Positions 53,847-63,112 of a DNA stretch of 64,000 nt are shown piece after piece. The notes below the pieces were generated by a model. The model saw only the letters and a program-made list of their open reading frames with translations, was not told the origin of the DNA and did not search any database. A program made the position numbers and the translations under genes. The stretch spans positions 1 to 64,000 of the forward strand of contig BEWT01000015.1 of assembly GCA_003116855.1 (NCBI GenBank). Reading direction: 5' to 3'. The stretch comes from Desulfurococcaceae archaeon AG1 (GTDB taxonomy: Archaea > Thermoproteota > Thermoprotei_A > Sulfolobales > AG1). Position 1 is the first letter of the stretch. The number at the start of each line of letters is the position of its first letter.

Positions 53847-54569
53847 ATGTGGGATAGCAGGATACCGACGGGTGTTTATGCGAGGCTCTATGCTAGTTGG
53901 AAGAGGGTTTGGAGGGAGGTTGGGATAATTGAGGGTATTTTTAGAAAATATGGTGTTAGGAGGATTGTTGAGTTTGGCTGCGGCCTGGGTAGGCATGGTT
54001 ATTTGCTCTCGAAGAGGGGTTTTGATGTTCTTCTAACAGATATAGAGGATCGGAGGTTCGGTGTAGCTAAGAAGCTGCCTTTCAAGAGATATAACCTCCT
54101 CGAAGGCGGCTCGATAGGTGTTTTCGAGGGGGGATATGCTGTTGGTGTTATCACCCTCTTTGGCTACGAGGATATAGTAAGGATTCTGAGGAACATAAAG
54201 AGCGTGATAGGCAGTGGCATCTTTATCTTCGACTATAACTTCACACCATACATAGATCCTGAGAAGGTCGAGGTCAGGGTCAATGGGAAGAAATACATAG
54301 CTATCCTCGAAAAGAATAAATACACACAGATAAACGGAGGACTTATCTACGAATACAGAGTAAGGGTTGTTGATGAGAAAGGCAGCACAGTGGGAGTAGA
54401 GGAGGCATCATACCCAATATATAACAAAGAAGAGATACTAAGAGCGATCAAAGAGGCTGGATATATAGTTAAAGAAATAGCCTGGGCCTCATGGGATCCC
54501 CTCGAATATATCTATAAACCAAGCGATAAAGAGTCTGACAGCGCATTCATAGCAATAACACCTAGATAA
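53847..54569 (+). CDS. class I SAM-dependent methyltransferase
   Basis: About 240 residues. SAM-binding motif I VEFGCGLGRHGYLLSKRG and the acidic strand end VLLTDIED; motif post-I/II VGVITLFGYEDIVRIL. The ORF could be read from a TTG at 53817 but the Met at 53847 follows a TATA-like ACTTATAAGC (53804-53813) at a more sensible distance. Methyl acceptor not identifiable. Confidence 0.82.
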   Translation: MWDSRIPTGVYARLYASWKRVWREVGIIEGIFRKYGVRRIVEFGCGLGRHGYLLSKRGFDVLLTDIEDRRFGVAKKLPFKRYNLLEGGSIGVFEGGYAVGVITLFGYEDIVRILRNIKSVIGSGIFIFDYNFTPYIDPEKVEVRVNGKKYIAILEKNKYTQINGGLIYEYRVRVVDEKGSTVGVEEASYPIYNKEEILRAIKEAGYIVKEIAWASWDPLEYIYKPSDKESDSAFIAITPR

Positions 54570-55199
54570 TAGCTACCATATACCCACATCCACCGATTTT
54601 CCCCAGGTCACGCCGGATCATGAGCTTGTCTCAGCCTGCTATGGGGAGCGGCATAGCGGTATATATAATGCCCACCTTATTTCCAACGGCTATGTCGTAT
54701 TGTGCCACGTATACTGTACTGTGTAGATCTATAAATCTATAACAACCAGGATCATTCAAAACCGTTTGTCCCTGGATGTTCATTCCACTCATTTTATATT
54801 TGTTCATGGTCACATCCGGGGACTTCCACCTCAACCCACAGGATCAGAGATCTTGCGGGGTCATGGGCGGCCGTCGAGCCGAACGGCACGCGGCTCCCAT
54901 CTAGCTTGTGCCCCAGACAGCTTGGAGCGATGCTCCCATCACCACCCGGGGCCTGTGTGGAGAGACCCACACCGGGGACAATATCTTTCAAGGCTTTAAA
55001 TACCCAGGTGTTGGCGGGAGAGTGGCTTTCGGGCATGTCGCTCCCAATACTTATAAAAATTTCCAAAGCCTATTAATCCTCACTATGCATATCAAAAAGA
55101 GAACAGCCCCGCTCCGTATTAGTGTAGCTTTCTCTATTCCATTCTAGATCCTGTAAGGTCAGTTGGTTTCTTAGACAGAGGCTAATCCTGTTTAGAGGA
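54570..55199. other. 630-base gap with a GC-rich hairpin-dense island and frameshifted ORFs
   Basis: Bases 54820-55010 are visibly richer in G+C than the rest of the window and contain several perfect short hairpins. GTGTGG at 54955-54960 pairs with CCACAC at 54967-54972, and GGAGC at 54924-54928 with GCTCC at 54932-54936. ATGGG at 54863-54867 pairs with CCCAT at 54896-54900, around GCCGT at 54870-54874 with ACGGC at 54883-54887. On the minus strand two open frames, 54794-55066 and 54631-54834, join as if one decayed gene with a shift near 54835. They read GDGSIAPSCLGHKLDGSRVP and later CYRFIDLHSTVYVAQYDI, with no family recognised. Confidence 0.5.
54820..55010. ncRNA. possible structured RNA in GC-rich island (strand undecided)
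   Basis: In thermophiles with moderate genomic GC, stable RNAs stand out as GC-rich islands. This one has nested hairpins as listed for the surrounding gap, and a TATA-like TTTTTATAAGT lies at its minus-strand upstream edge (about 55050-55060). I found no universally conserved SRP-RNA or RNase-P motif, so it is not identified. A decayed coding gene of unusual composition is the main alternative. Confidence 0.3.
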
Positions 55200-57125
55200 T
55201 TATTTTCCGGTCCAGGAAGGGCGTTTTTTCTGTAAGAAGGATCTCATTCCCTCTGCAAAATCCTCTGTAGATGCTAGTCCGGCTAGCTCGTGTAACCCTT
55301 TCTCGAGGATCTGTTTGTACATGTTCTTATAGGTTTTAGAGATCTCTTTTATTGCTCTTATTGAGAGGGGGGCTAGTCTTGTGATCTTGTTGACATACTC
55401 GATCCCTGTGATCTCGAGCTGGTCTTTTGGCACGACTATATCTACGATCCCTAGTTGTTTTGCTTCCTCCGCATCCATATGCTCTCCTGTGAGGCAGTAT
55501 CTTGTTATTTTTCTCCCTATGAGGGCTTGGCCTAGTGATGATGCTATCGGGGGTAGTGCTCCTATGAGTCCTTCTGGGACTGAGAAGGTTGCATCCTCGC
55601 TTGCTATCACTATGTCGAAGAGTAGGTTTATCTCTAAGCCTCCTCCGAATGCTATTCCGTTGACTAGGGAGATTATGGGTTTCTCATAGTTTATGATGGT
55701 GTTGAGCAGTGGTGAGACTGTTTTCATGAAGAACTCTTTACCCTCTGAAGGGTTTTTCCACGACCCCATCATCGCGATATCGTCTCCTGCACTGAATGCT
55801 CTCCCCCTCCCTGTTATGACTACGACTCTAACCTCCGGGTCTCTCTCGGCTTGTGTGAAGGCTTGGTTTAATCCTCTCCACATCTCTTCGTTGAGTGCAT
55901 TTAGCTTCTCAGGCCTGTTCATAGTGATTAAGGCATAGTTATGTCTCTTCTCGTAAATGACTGGTCCGAACTCTCTCCTCTCATAAGACCATCTATAGAA
56001 GCCCTCTCCGGTCTTCTTCCCTAGCCTTCCTTCTAGAGCCATGTTGGAGAGCAATGGATCTATGTTTCTACCCTCAAGAGCTTTTAGAATATTATCTATC
56101 CCGAAATCATCGGCCATCTCTAGCACGCCCTTGGGATAGGACATCCCGAGAACCATAGCTCTATCTATGCTATCTCTATCTGCAACATTGTTTCTCAAGA
56201 GCCATGCTGCTTCATTCACACCTGGTGCTATTAGCCTTAGAGGGTTAAGCCTGTAAGCATGCCCCGGGGATATCTTCGCCCTATCCTGGGGCTCGGTGTA
56301 CTCGTAAAAACCTCTGCCTGTTTTTACGCCAAGCCTGTTCTCTTCGATCATTTTCTCCATAATCCTGGGGATCTCTATATCCATGCCTCTTTCAACAGCT
56401 TCCTTCATCATGTTATAGATCATATCGACCCCGCTGGAGTCTATTGTTTCGAAGGGGCCTAGCAGCATCCCGATCCTGTATCTCGCAACAGCATCGATCT
56501 CCTCCGGTTTATAGCCCTCTTCTAAGAGTCTCAGGGCCTCGCTAAGGATCCTCAGGTTTATCCTGTTAGCAACAAAGCCCGGGACGTCTTTCTCCACAAC
56601 TATATATTCTACACCGATTGATCTGATGAACTCCATGGTTTTTCTAAGCGTGTGCTCGCTTGTCCCTTCTCCCTTCACTATCTCTACAAATCTAGCCCGG
56701 ATCGGTGTTACGAGGAAGTTAAGACCTATAACCCTATCCAGCCTCCTCACAGCAGAAACTATATAGGATACCGGGGTTATGGGGGTGATTGTTGAGAGTA
56801 TAGCATCTGATCTACAGCTCTTATCAAGCATCCCGAGCGTTTCTCTCTTAACCTCGGCTCTCTCATCAAGAGCCTCGATAATAAAATCAGCCTCTCTACA
56901 AGCCTCAGCCAGATTCTCCACAATCCTTATCCTATTAACTGCGTTTACAGCGATCTCCGATGCCTCCTTCTCTCCAAGCCTTCTCATGCCTTGGCTAATC
57001 TCTGTTATAACAGATCCTAGGGTTTCCCTCGGAATAGCAGCAAGATCTACATAGAAGCCAGCAATCGCGCAGAGAGCCGCAATCCTCCTACCTATAGTTC
57101 CAGCCCCAACAATCAGGATCCTCAT
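55200..57125 (-). CDS. fused 3-hydroxyacyl-CoA dehydrogenase / enoyl-CoA hydratase
   Basis: 641 residues, the archaeal arrangement with HACD first. Residues 1-280 carry VGAGTIGRRIAALCAIAGFY (NAD), GLNFLVTP and DVPGFVANRINLRI; a second C-terminal HACD repeat lies near 290-385; the crotonase domain (about 390-641) has NRPEKLNALNEEMW, GRGRAFSAGDD, and AFGGGLEINLLFDIVIASED plus PEGLIG with the paired catalytic Glu residues. Hydrates and oxidises CoA thioesters in beta-oxidation or in the 4-hydroxybutyrate cycle's crotonyl-CoA step. Stands alone with acyl-CoA ligases on either side. Confidence 0.93.
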   Translation of the reverse strand: MRILIVGAGTIGRRIAALCAIAGFYVDLAAIPRETLGSVITEISQGMRRLGEKEASEIAVNAVNRIRIVENLAEACREADFIIEALDERAEVKRETLGMLDKSCRSDAILSTITPITPVSYIVSAVRRLDRVIGLNFLVTPIRARFVEIVKGEGTSEHTLRKTMEFIRSIGVEYIVVEKDVPGFVANRINLRILSEALRLLEEGYKPEEIDAVARYRIGMLLGPFETIDSSGVDMIYNMMKEAVERGMDIEIPRIMEKMIEENRLGVKTGRGFYEYTEPQDRAKISPGHAYRLNPLRLIAPGVNEAAWLLRNNVADRDSIDRAMVLGMSYPKGVLEMADDFGIDNILKALEGRNIDPLLSNMALEGRLGKKTGEGFYRWSYERREFGPVIYEKRHNYALITMNRPEKLNALNEEMWRGLNQAFTQAERDPEVRVVVITGRGRAFSAGDDIAMMGSWKNPSEGKEFFMKTVSPLLNTIINYEKPIISLVNGIAFGGGLEINLLFDIVIASEDATFSVPEGLIGALPPIASSLGQALIGRKITRYCLTGEHMDAEEAKQLGIVDIVVPKDQLEITGIEYVNKITRLAPLSIRAIKEISKTYKNMYKQILEKGLHELAGLASTEDFAEGMRSFLQKKRPSWTGK

Positions 57126-57476
57126 CTATGTCCCTACACTACCTTGGGCAATAGTCTTTATACGTTATAGGCTCATCACTCCAGCTCCTCCAGATCTGTT
57201 CATAGAGGATCCTGGTATTTTAAGGTTAAAAATATAGCTTATAGTTCGACGGGGAGAGTATTTAGAGCTAAGCAGGGTTATTGGCAGGGCTTGTCATTAT
57301 ATATTGCTAAGAAGAGGGTGCGGAAGCAGCTGTGAAGATATTACGAAGATATAATGAGAAGATCTCCTTGCTGTTTTCCGTTAGGTGTGGTGTCAATGCA
57401 TGATTCTTTTGACAAACCCCCTCGAAATAAAAGTTATATATTAATGCATTAAATATCTCAAATATTCTTATATATC
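57126..57476. other. 351-base gap with no gene
   Basis: AT-rich before the acyl-CoA ligase stop, including T runs that may terminate it. Nothing else recognised. Confidence 0.4.
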
Positions 57477-59183
57477 TTAACTTTCTTTTTTAATTTTTCT
57501 CTCTTTATCCTGAAGAACCCTCCATAGTATTTTGCCTGAAGCGGTTTTTGGTAATTCATCTATAAACTCTATTATACGCGGATACTCGTACCTTGCCATT
57601 CTCTGCCTGCACCATTCTATAATTTGGTTTTTAAGCTCCTCCTCCTTTATTTCCCCGCTTTTGATTTTCTTCTTAAATTCGTCTTTTAAAACTATGTATG
57701 CTTTGACCTCTTCAATAACCCTTGGATCTGGTGTACCAACTATACATACCTCAGCTACGGCTGGGTGTTCGTACATCTTATTCTCAAGAGCTGTGGGCCA
57801 GACTTTAAATCCAGCTCTGTTTATCATCCTCTTAATCCTATCAACGACAAAGAAAAATCCGTCCTCATCCATATAACCTAGATCCCCGCTTCTAAAATAC
57901 CTCTTACCCTCAATTTCGATGAACGCTTCTTTTGTCTGTTCTGGCTTATTCCAGTATTCAACAAACATGTTTGGTGAAGAAACAACTATTTCGCCTTTTT
58001 CATATGGAGGTAAGGGTCGAAGCGTTTCTGGATCTATTATTAAAGCGTCTACTCCAAAATGCGGTATGCCTGCACATGCGAACTTAACATGGTTTGGTGG
58101 AACGCCATGTGTTTGAGAAAAGGATTCCGTGTATCCATATAGTTCTAAATAATCGACCCCGGTTAACTCCTTTAGTCTTTTCGCGATCGCTTCGGGGCAG
58201 GATACCCCGCCTCCTCCAACTACCTTTAGGCTTGATAAATCATAGTTTCCTATATCAGGCATATTTAATAGATCTATAACAACTGTTGGTATGTTTATCC
58301 ACGTTGTCACCCTATATTTCTGTATCATTTCGGCAGCGGTTCTAGGATCCCATCTGGCCATCAGAACTACGGTTGCACCAACCTCCAAAGCAGCATATAG
58401 ATTATGAGCTAGGCCTGTAACGTGAAATATCGCGACGGAAGATAAATTAACCTCCCCTGAAGTACGGTTGAACCATGCTATTGAACCCATAATGCTTGGC
58501 CACATTGTTCTATGCGTATGTACAACACCTTTGGGTACTCCAGTAGTACCAGATGTATAGATTATCATTGCTTTGTCATCAACCGATACCTCAACAGGTG
58601 GCGGTTCAAAGTCTTTAGTGACGATATCGATCCATTTAGCGTCAACGTCTTCAGGTATGGGAGGAGCATTAATAATATCTTTTGGAGGTTCGATTTCAGG
58701 CTTCTCAGGTAAATAATCTCTCCAATGCCCGCATATAATATGTTTAACATTGGTTCTATGTTTGAGCTTAATAAAGGTTTTCGCGTTATCGGATAAGGTT
58801 ATGACTACTTTGGCTCCGCTATCGTCTAAAATATATTTAATTTCGTCTTCGGAAAGCAATGGATTTATCGAAACAAGAATAGCGTTCGCTCTTAGTACAC
58901 CAAAAGCGTTTACATACCAATGGGGTGAGTTCCCTATACAGACAGCAACTCTATCTCCTTTACGAACTCCAATTGAGGCAAGATATCCAGCCAAGTTTAA
59001 AGACTGCCTATAAATTTCTGAGTAGGTTATTCTCTTTCCATAGAAGATTACTGCAACTTTGTTTGGAAATCTCTTGGCAGATTTTTCAATAATATCAAAT
59101 ATAGGGACCTCGGGATACTCTAATTCTCTAGGCAGATGAGGTGGCCAATATTTAAACCATGGCCTAGCAAGACCCCTGCTCAT
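57477..59183 (-). CDS. AMP-forming acyl-CoA synthetase, second copy
   Basis: About 568 residues from MSRGLARPWFKYWP. Adenylate motifs IIYTSGTTGVPKGVVHTH, ELYGYTESFSQ, YFRSGDLGYMDEDGFFFVVDR, and KTASGKILWR with the catalytic Lys. A longer frame to 59270 adds a low-complexity leader (Ser, Arg) unlikely to be real. The nucleotide sequence is richer in A/T codons (AAA, TTT, AAT) than its neighbours, which suggests later arrival by transfer. Carboxylate substrate unknown; sequence group resembles 4-hydroxybutyrate/benzoate-type or long-chain enzymes. Confidence 0.9.
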   Translation of the reverse strand: MSRGLARPWFKYWPPHLPRELEYPEVPIFDIIEKSAKRFPNKVAVIFYGKRITYSEIYRQSLNLAGYLASIGVRKGDRVAVCIGNSPHWYVNAFGVLRANAILVSINPLLSEDEIKYILDDSGAKVVITLSDNAKTFIKLKHRTNVKHIICGHWRDYLPEKPEIEPPKDIINAPPIPEDVDAKWIDIVTKDFEPPPVEVSVDDKAMIIYTSGTTGVPKGVVHTHRTMWPSIMGSIAWFNRTSGEVNLSSVAIFHVTGLAHNLYAALEVGATVVLMARWDPRTAAEMIQKYRVTTWINIPTVVIDLLNMPDIGNYDLSSLKVVGGGGVSCPEAIAKRLKELTGVDYLELYGYTESFSQTHGVPPNHVKFACAGIPHFGVDALIIDPETLRPLPPYEKGEIVVSSPNMFVEYWNKPEQTKEAFIEIEGKRYFRSGDLGYMDEDGFFFVVDRIKRMINRAGFKVWPTALENKMYEHPAVAEVCIVGTPDPRVIEEVKAYIVLKDEFKKKIKSGEIKEEELKNQIIEWCRQRMARYEYPRIIEFIDELPKTASGKILWRVLQDKERKIKKES

Positions 59184-59524
59184 CCTCGTACTCCTCCTCC
59201 TACGATATTCTAGGATTCCTTCATTTTGTTTGCAAATAGAGGAGTTGCTGCTCGACCAACTAATAGACAAACCGCAAAGTTAGTTATCAAGCCCCAGCTC
59301 GCGCTGTGAACAAAGCAAGGATATACCATAAATGCGTATCTCACGTTAAGTTTAAATCCCATAACTTATCCCAACATTTTTCTCTTAGGAGCTTTTTAAT
59401 CTCTAAAACGAGCTTTACTAGACCTGAAATCATTCGTTCATTTTAAGTTTATTCGCGAATCCTCTTGACTCTTTCTCAAACCATGAAGCAGGAAAGACAA
59501 TCCGACCAACTATTTCTTTTCACC
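59184..59524. other. AT-rich leader of the second acyl-CoA synthetase
   Basis: 341 bases without a supported gene; AT-rich, and the likely place for the ligase promoter. Nothing identified with confidence. Confidence 0.35.
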
Positions 59525-59772
59525 TTAGCCAGCTGTTTAATTTTATGAAGGTTTATGGGGGCTGATATTAAATCGTGGTTTTACGAGAACGCATACTTAT
59601 AAGCCGAGATACAATTTACAACGATACCCGCCCGCTCGAGTCTCTATGTTTACCCTCATTGCTGGGCGAGCATCTCCATAAAATACAGAGCCTATATAAA
59701 ATATATTCCCACAGAACTACAGAGTTAATATTAATCCATGTAAACCATCATGAAACCAGAAACAGCTGGCTA
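59525..59772. mobile_element. compact MITE with long terminal inverted repeats (copy D)
   Basis: Left end TAGCCAGCTGTTTAATTTTA (59526 onward) and right end, read on the minus strand from 59772 as TAGCCAGCTGTTTCTGGTTT, are imperfect inverted copies over about 46 bases; both continue through a GGTTTA..GG..TGATATTAA-type box or close variant. Inside, the minus-strand micro-ORF begins ATG 59659 (MRVNIETR...) but here runs on for 20 codons, and the second conserved reading frame is absent, so it is an internally deleted family member. It separates the ligase leader from the MaoC gene and may overlap that gene's stop. Confidence 0.72.
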
Positions 59773-60228
59773 CTGCTGGCCTTTTCTAGAGATCATAAGG
59801 ATGGCTTCGAAAACTGCGACGAGCTCGTTCTTCTGGTTATATACCTCGTTCTTTATAGTAACCAGACCATGGTTATCCTTAAGTCTTTTATCAATAACAG
59901 TTAATCTAGCCCTAATAGTATCACCGATCTTTACTGGTTTGACAAAGCGGAGCCGATCTATTCCGTAAAAGGCTATGAGGCTGCCTTCAAAGATCCCGAG
60001 CCTCATCCACAACCCAGTCACAATGGATATTGTTAGGAGTCCGTGGGCGACTCTTCCACCAAAGATCGTTTTAGAGGCAAAGATCTCGTCTGTGTGGAGG
60101 CTATAGAAATCACCACTCACACCAGCAAAGTTAACTATATCAGCTTCTGTTATGGTTCTCGCAGGGGTTTCGAACACCTGTCCTATTGAGAAATCCTCGT
60201 AGTAGAGGGTAGGCATAATGGGCACCAA
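59770..60228 (-). CDS. MaoC-family (R)-specific enoyl-CoA hydratase
   Basis: 152 residues of the hot-dog fold. DFSIGQVFETPARTITEADI is the entry strand and GDFYSLHTDEIFASKTIFGG holds the catalytic Asp/His pair of the (R)-hydratase motif; HGLLTISIVTGLW follows. Hydrates enoyl-CoAs to (R)-3-hydroxyacyl-CoA. The repeat copy begins at its very 3-prime end, so the last codons may be contributed by the element. Confidence 0.9.
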   Translation of the reverse strand: MVPIMPTLYYEDFSIGQVFETPARTITEADIVNFAGVSGDFYSLHTDEIFASKTIFGGRVAHGLLTISIVTGLWMRLGIFEGSLIAFYGIDRLRFVKPVKIGDTIRARLTVIDKRLKDNHGLVTIKNEVYNQKNELVAVFEAILMISRKGQQ

Positions 60229-60309
60229 GCTGATATATGATATGGGGGATTTATCACGACCTCAAAACGGTTGTGGAGTGTGATATAGCTGTAATGATCC
60301 TTGTGAGGG

Positions 60310-61521
60310 TTATCCATAAGGGTTAGTCTGTTCTTTATTTTTATAGGGCGTGCTTCTATATGCCTTCTTCAGCACTTTTAACGTGTTCTTTATGGTGCTG
60401 GGATTCCATATATAGTATGCTATTCCATGTGGCATTGTCAGGACTATGGTTATGAATAGTACGCCTACAAATACCAGGCTCCATCCTCCGGCATAGTCGG
60501 CTATGAACCTCTCTATTATGGTTACAACTATGGCTCCAATGATTGAGCCTTCTATGGGGTATAGGCCTCCTATTAGTGAGTAGATAAGACCATATACGGA
60601 TAAGAGAGGGCTGAATGTTCTCTCTGGGTTTATGTTAAATGCATATACCGCGTATAGGCTTCCACTTACAGCTGCTATAGCTCCTGAGATCGACATGGCT
60701 ATCGCTTTGTATATGAAGACATTGTATCCAAGGCTAGCTGCTCTGGACTCGTTCTCCCTTATCGAGATCCATATCAATCCCAGGGGTGATTCCAGGATCT
60801 TTTTAATAGCCATGTGCACAGCAATGAGGGTTGTTAGTGAGAGAATATAGAGGTTAATCGAGATTCTGAGAGGCTCTGCCCTATTTGCTATGCTGTCTAT
60901 GAGTAGTATTAGTGCGGACATGAGGATCAGTGATAAGGGTATTATGGCTATACTAGATCTTGAAGCTCCTGCTTTGGAGCCTGATTTACCGCTCCTCAGG
61001 ATCGTATATATGGAGGCAGTGATAAGGATGGCTGTGAGGGCTAGGGGTATATATGATATTATTGTTGATGTTAGGAGCTGTGGTGTAGGGATCAACAATC
61101 CCTGCTCGGATCCGCTTATCGCCCTGAGCTCTCTTCTCGTATAGAGGAAGTAGACCATGAGGAGGACTGTTAGTGTTATGAAGGCGAAAGGTATGCCTCC
61201 AAAGGCTCTTCTAACTATTAGGGATAATAGGAACCCGGCTGCGGCTCCAAAGATCATTGATATTGGTATCACTAATACGTATGGGATACCCCACCATATA
61301 GTCTGGTAAGCTGTGAGATACGCTCCAAGCCCGAAGAAAAGGGCATGTCCAAAGTTGAGGAGTCCTAGGTAGCCTAGAAGGAGTGCGAATGATAATGCAT
61401 ATATGGACATTATATAGCTAAAGGCTAGTATCGATACCAATCTGGAGACTCCTATGCTTTCCAGTGCTAGCGGTAATAGAGAGAGGATGGTATATATGAT
61501 TGCTAGCCATGCGATCCTCAA
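60310..61521 (-). CDS. livM: BCAA-type ABC importer permease LivM, second system
   Basis: 403 residues. YALSFALLLGYLGLLNFGHALFFGLGAYLT is the LivM hallmark; a coupling loop IRENESRAASLGYNVFIYK follows. Longer than usual because of an inserted hydrophilic region near 175-190 and an extended C-terminal end. Overlaps or abuts LivH (61525). Confidence 0.9.
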   Translation of the reverse strand: MRIAWLAIIYTILSLLPLALESIGVSRLVSILAFSYIMSIYALSFALLLGYLGLLNFGHALFFGLGAYLTAYQTIWWGIPYVLVIPISMIFGAAAGFLLSLIVRRAFGGIPFAFITLTVLLMVYFLYTRRELRAISGSEQGLLIPTPQLLTSTIISYIPLALTAILITASIYTILRSGKSGSKAGASRSSIAIIPLSLILMSALILLIDSIANRAEPLRISINLYILSLTTLIAVHMAIKKILESPLGLIWISIRENESRAASLGYNVFIYKAIAMSISGAIAAVSGSLYAVYAFNINPERTFSPLLSVYGLIYSLIGGLYPIEGSIIGAIVVTIIERFIADYAGGWSLVFVGVLFITIVLTMPHGIAYYIWNPSTIKNTLKVLKKAYRSTPYKNKEQTNPYG

Positions 61522-61524
61522 CTG

Positions 61525-62376
61525 CTACACCCTGAGGAGCCCTGAGGGTCTTAGCATGAGGACTGCTAGCATTAGGAGGAAGATTGATGGCTCTGCTAAG
61601 TATGGTGCGTAATAAGCTGATAGCTGTTGCGCTAATCCTGCTAGTAGTGATGCCACCATCGTTCCCCCTATGCTTCCCACCCCACCGATCACTACTATGG
61701 CGAACGCGTAGAGCAGGTAGTTTATCCCAAGAGTTGGATAGACGCCCTGCCATGGAACCAATATAGATCCAGCTACTCCCGCTAGAACCGATCCTACTAC
61801 GAATATCCCTGTAAACACACGCTCTATATTGACCCCAAACGCCTGGATCATCTCTCTATCGTCTATCCCAGCTCTTATTATCATGCCGTATCTAGTTCTG
61901 TTGAAAAAGATATACACCGCTATTAGGAGAACTATGCCCACTACTATCACAAAAAGCCTGTATTTATAGATAATTGTTGGGCCGAGGAGTATGGTTCCTT
62001 CAAGCTCTGGTGGTAACCATATATAGGTTATATCTCCCCATCGGAGCCATGCTACGCGGTCTAGCAGGAGCATGAGGCCTATTGTGATTATCGCCTGTGT
62101 TAGTGGTTCTCTTAGCCTTTTTAGCAATAGATATTCGATGAGGAAGCCCATCAAGCCTGTTATAGAGGCTGATGCTAGGATCCCTGCTAATAGATTACCT
62201 GTTCTTGAGGAAACCTCATACCCAATATAGGCTCCCCACAGGAACATGCTTCCATGTGCGAAGTTAACGATCCTCATTAACCCAAAGATCACGGAGAGTC
62301 CTAGGGATAGTAGGAGGAATATAAAGCCCAGCGCAACCCCATCTATTATTGCCGATACAAGGATCTCTAGCGCCAT
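61525..62376 (-). CDS. livH: BCAA-type ABC importer permease LivH, second system
   Basis: 283 residues, eight helices; GLSVIFGLMRIVNFAHGSMF and the coupling loop GIDDREMIQAFGVNIERVF are typical. Begins 11 bases after the LivF stop. Confidence 0.92.
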   Translation of the reverse strand: MALEILVSAIIDGVALGFIFLLLSLGLSVIFGLMRIVNFAHGSMFLWGAYIGYEVSSRTGNLLAGILASASITGLMGFLIEYLLLKRLREPLTQAIITIGLMLLLDRVAWLRWGDITYIWLPPELEGTILLGPTIIYKYRLFVIVVGIVLLIAVYIFFNRTRYGMIIRAGIDDREMIQAFGVNIERVFTGIFVVGSVLAGVAGSILVPWQGVYPTLGINYLLYAFAIVVIGGVGSIGGTMVASLLAGLAQQLSAYYAPYLAEPSIFLLMLAVLMLRPSGLLRV

Positions 62377-62386
62377 TCTAGATACC

Positions 62387-63112
62387 CTAGCTCATGGTGA
62401 CTCCTAGGTATCTCTCTATAAGATCCCTGCTGCTCATGAGGTCTTTTACACTCCCCTGAGAGACGATCTTACCGTTATTCATTATGGCATACATACCCCC
62501 GATCTTCTTCATAAGCCATGGCTTTGTCTCAACAATAACCACTCCTCGATCCTCTCTCACAAGATCCTGGATAACTGAGGCTATTTTTGATGCATAGATC
62601 GGGCTAAGCCCTTCTGTCGGCTCGTCTATGAGGAACAGCTTTGCATCTGGATGTGCTATCGCTCTAGCTATGTTTAGCATCTGCTGTTGCCCTCCAGAGA
62701 GCTGTTTTGCCCTGAGCTTCCTAAGTTTCTTGAGATCCGGGAAAACAGTGTAGATATATTCAAGCCTATCTAGGATCTTCTTCCGTTCATGGATGTCGGA
62801 GAGCCCTACGAGCAGGTTTTCCTCCACAGTGAGGGTTGGGAAGAGCCTCCTATTATCAGGAATATATCGTATCCCCATCCTGGCTCTCTCATAGAGAGGC
62901 TTGCTGGTTATGTCGATCCCCTCATAAAAGATCCTGCCGCGCGATGGGTTTATAAAGCCCATTATTGTTTTCAAAAACGTTGTTTTCCCCGCACCGTTTC
63001 TTCCTAAGATAAAGAGGACATCTCCTCTCTCAACCCTTAGGCTGACTCCTTGGACCACGTATAGGTGTCCTAGGTAGGCGTGGAGATCCTGGATCTCAAG
63101 CATAGCCCTCAC
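62387..63112 (-). CDS. livF: BCAA-type ABC importer ATPase LivF, second system
   Basis: 241 residues. Walker A GRNGAGKTTFLKTIMG, signature LSGGQQQMLNIARAI, Walker B LFLIDEPTEGLSP. Overlaps the LivG gene by about 17 bases. Confidence 0.94.
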   Translation of the reverse strand: MRAMLEIQDLHAYLGHLYVVQGVSLRVERGDVLFILGRNGAGKTTFLKTIMGFINPSRGRIFYEGIDITSKPLYERARMGIRYIPDNRRLFPTLTVEENLLVGLSDIHERKKILDRLEYIYTVFPDLKKLRKLRAKQLSGGQQQMLNIARAIAHPDAKLFLIDEPTEGLSPIYASKIASVIQDLVREDRGVVIVETKPWLMKKIGGMYAIMNNGKIVSQGSVKDLMSSRDLIERYLGVTMS

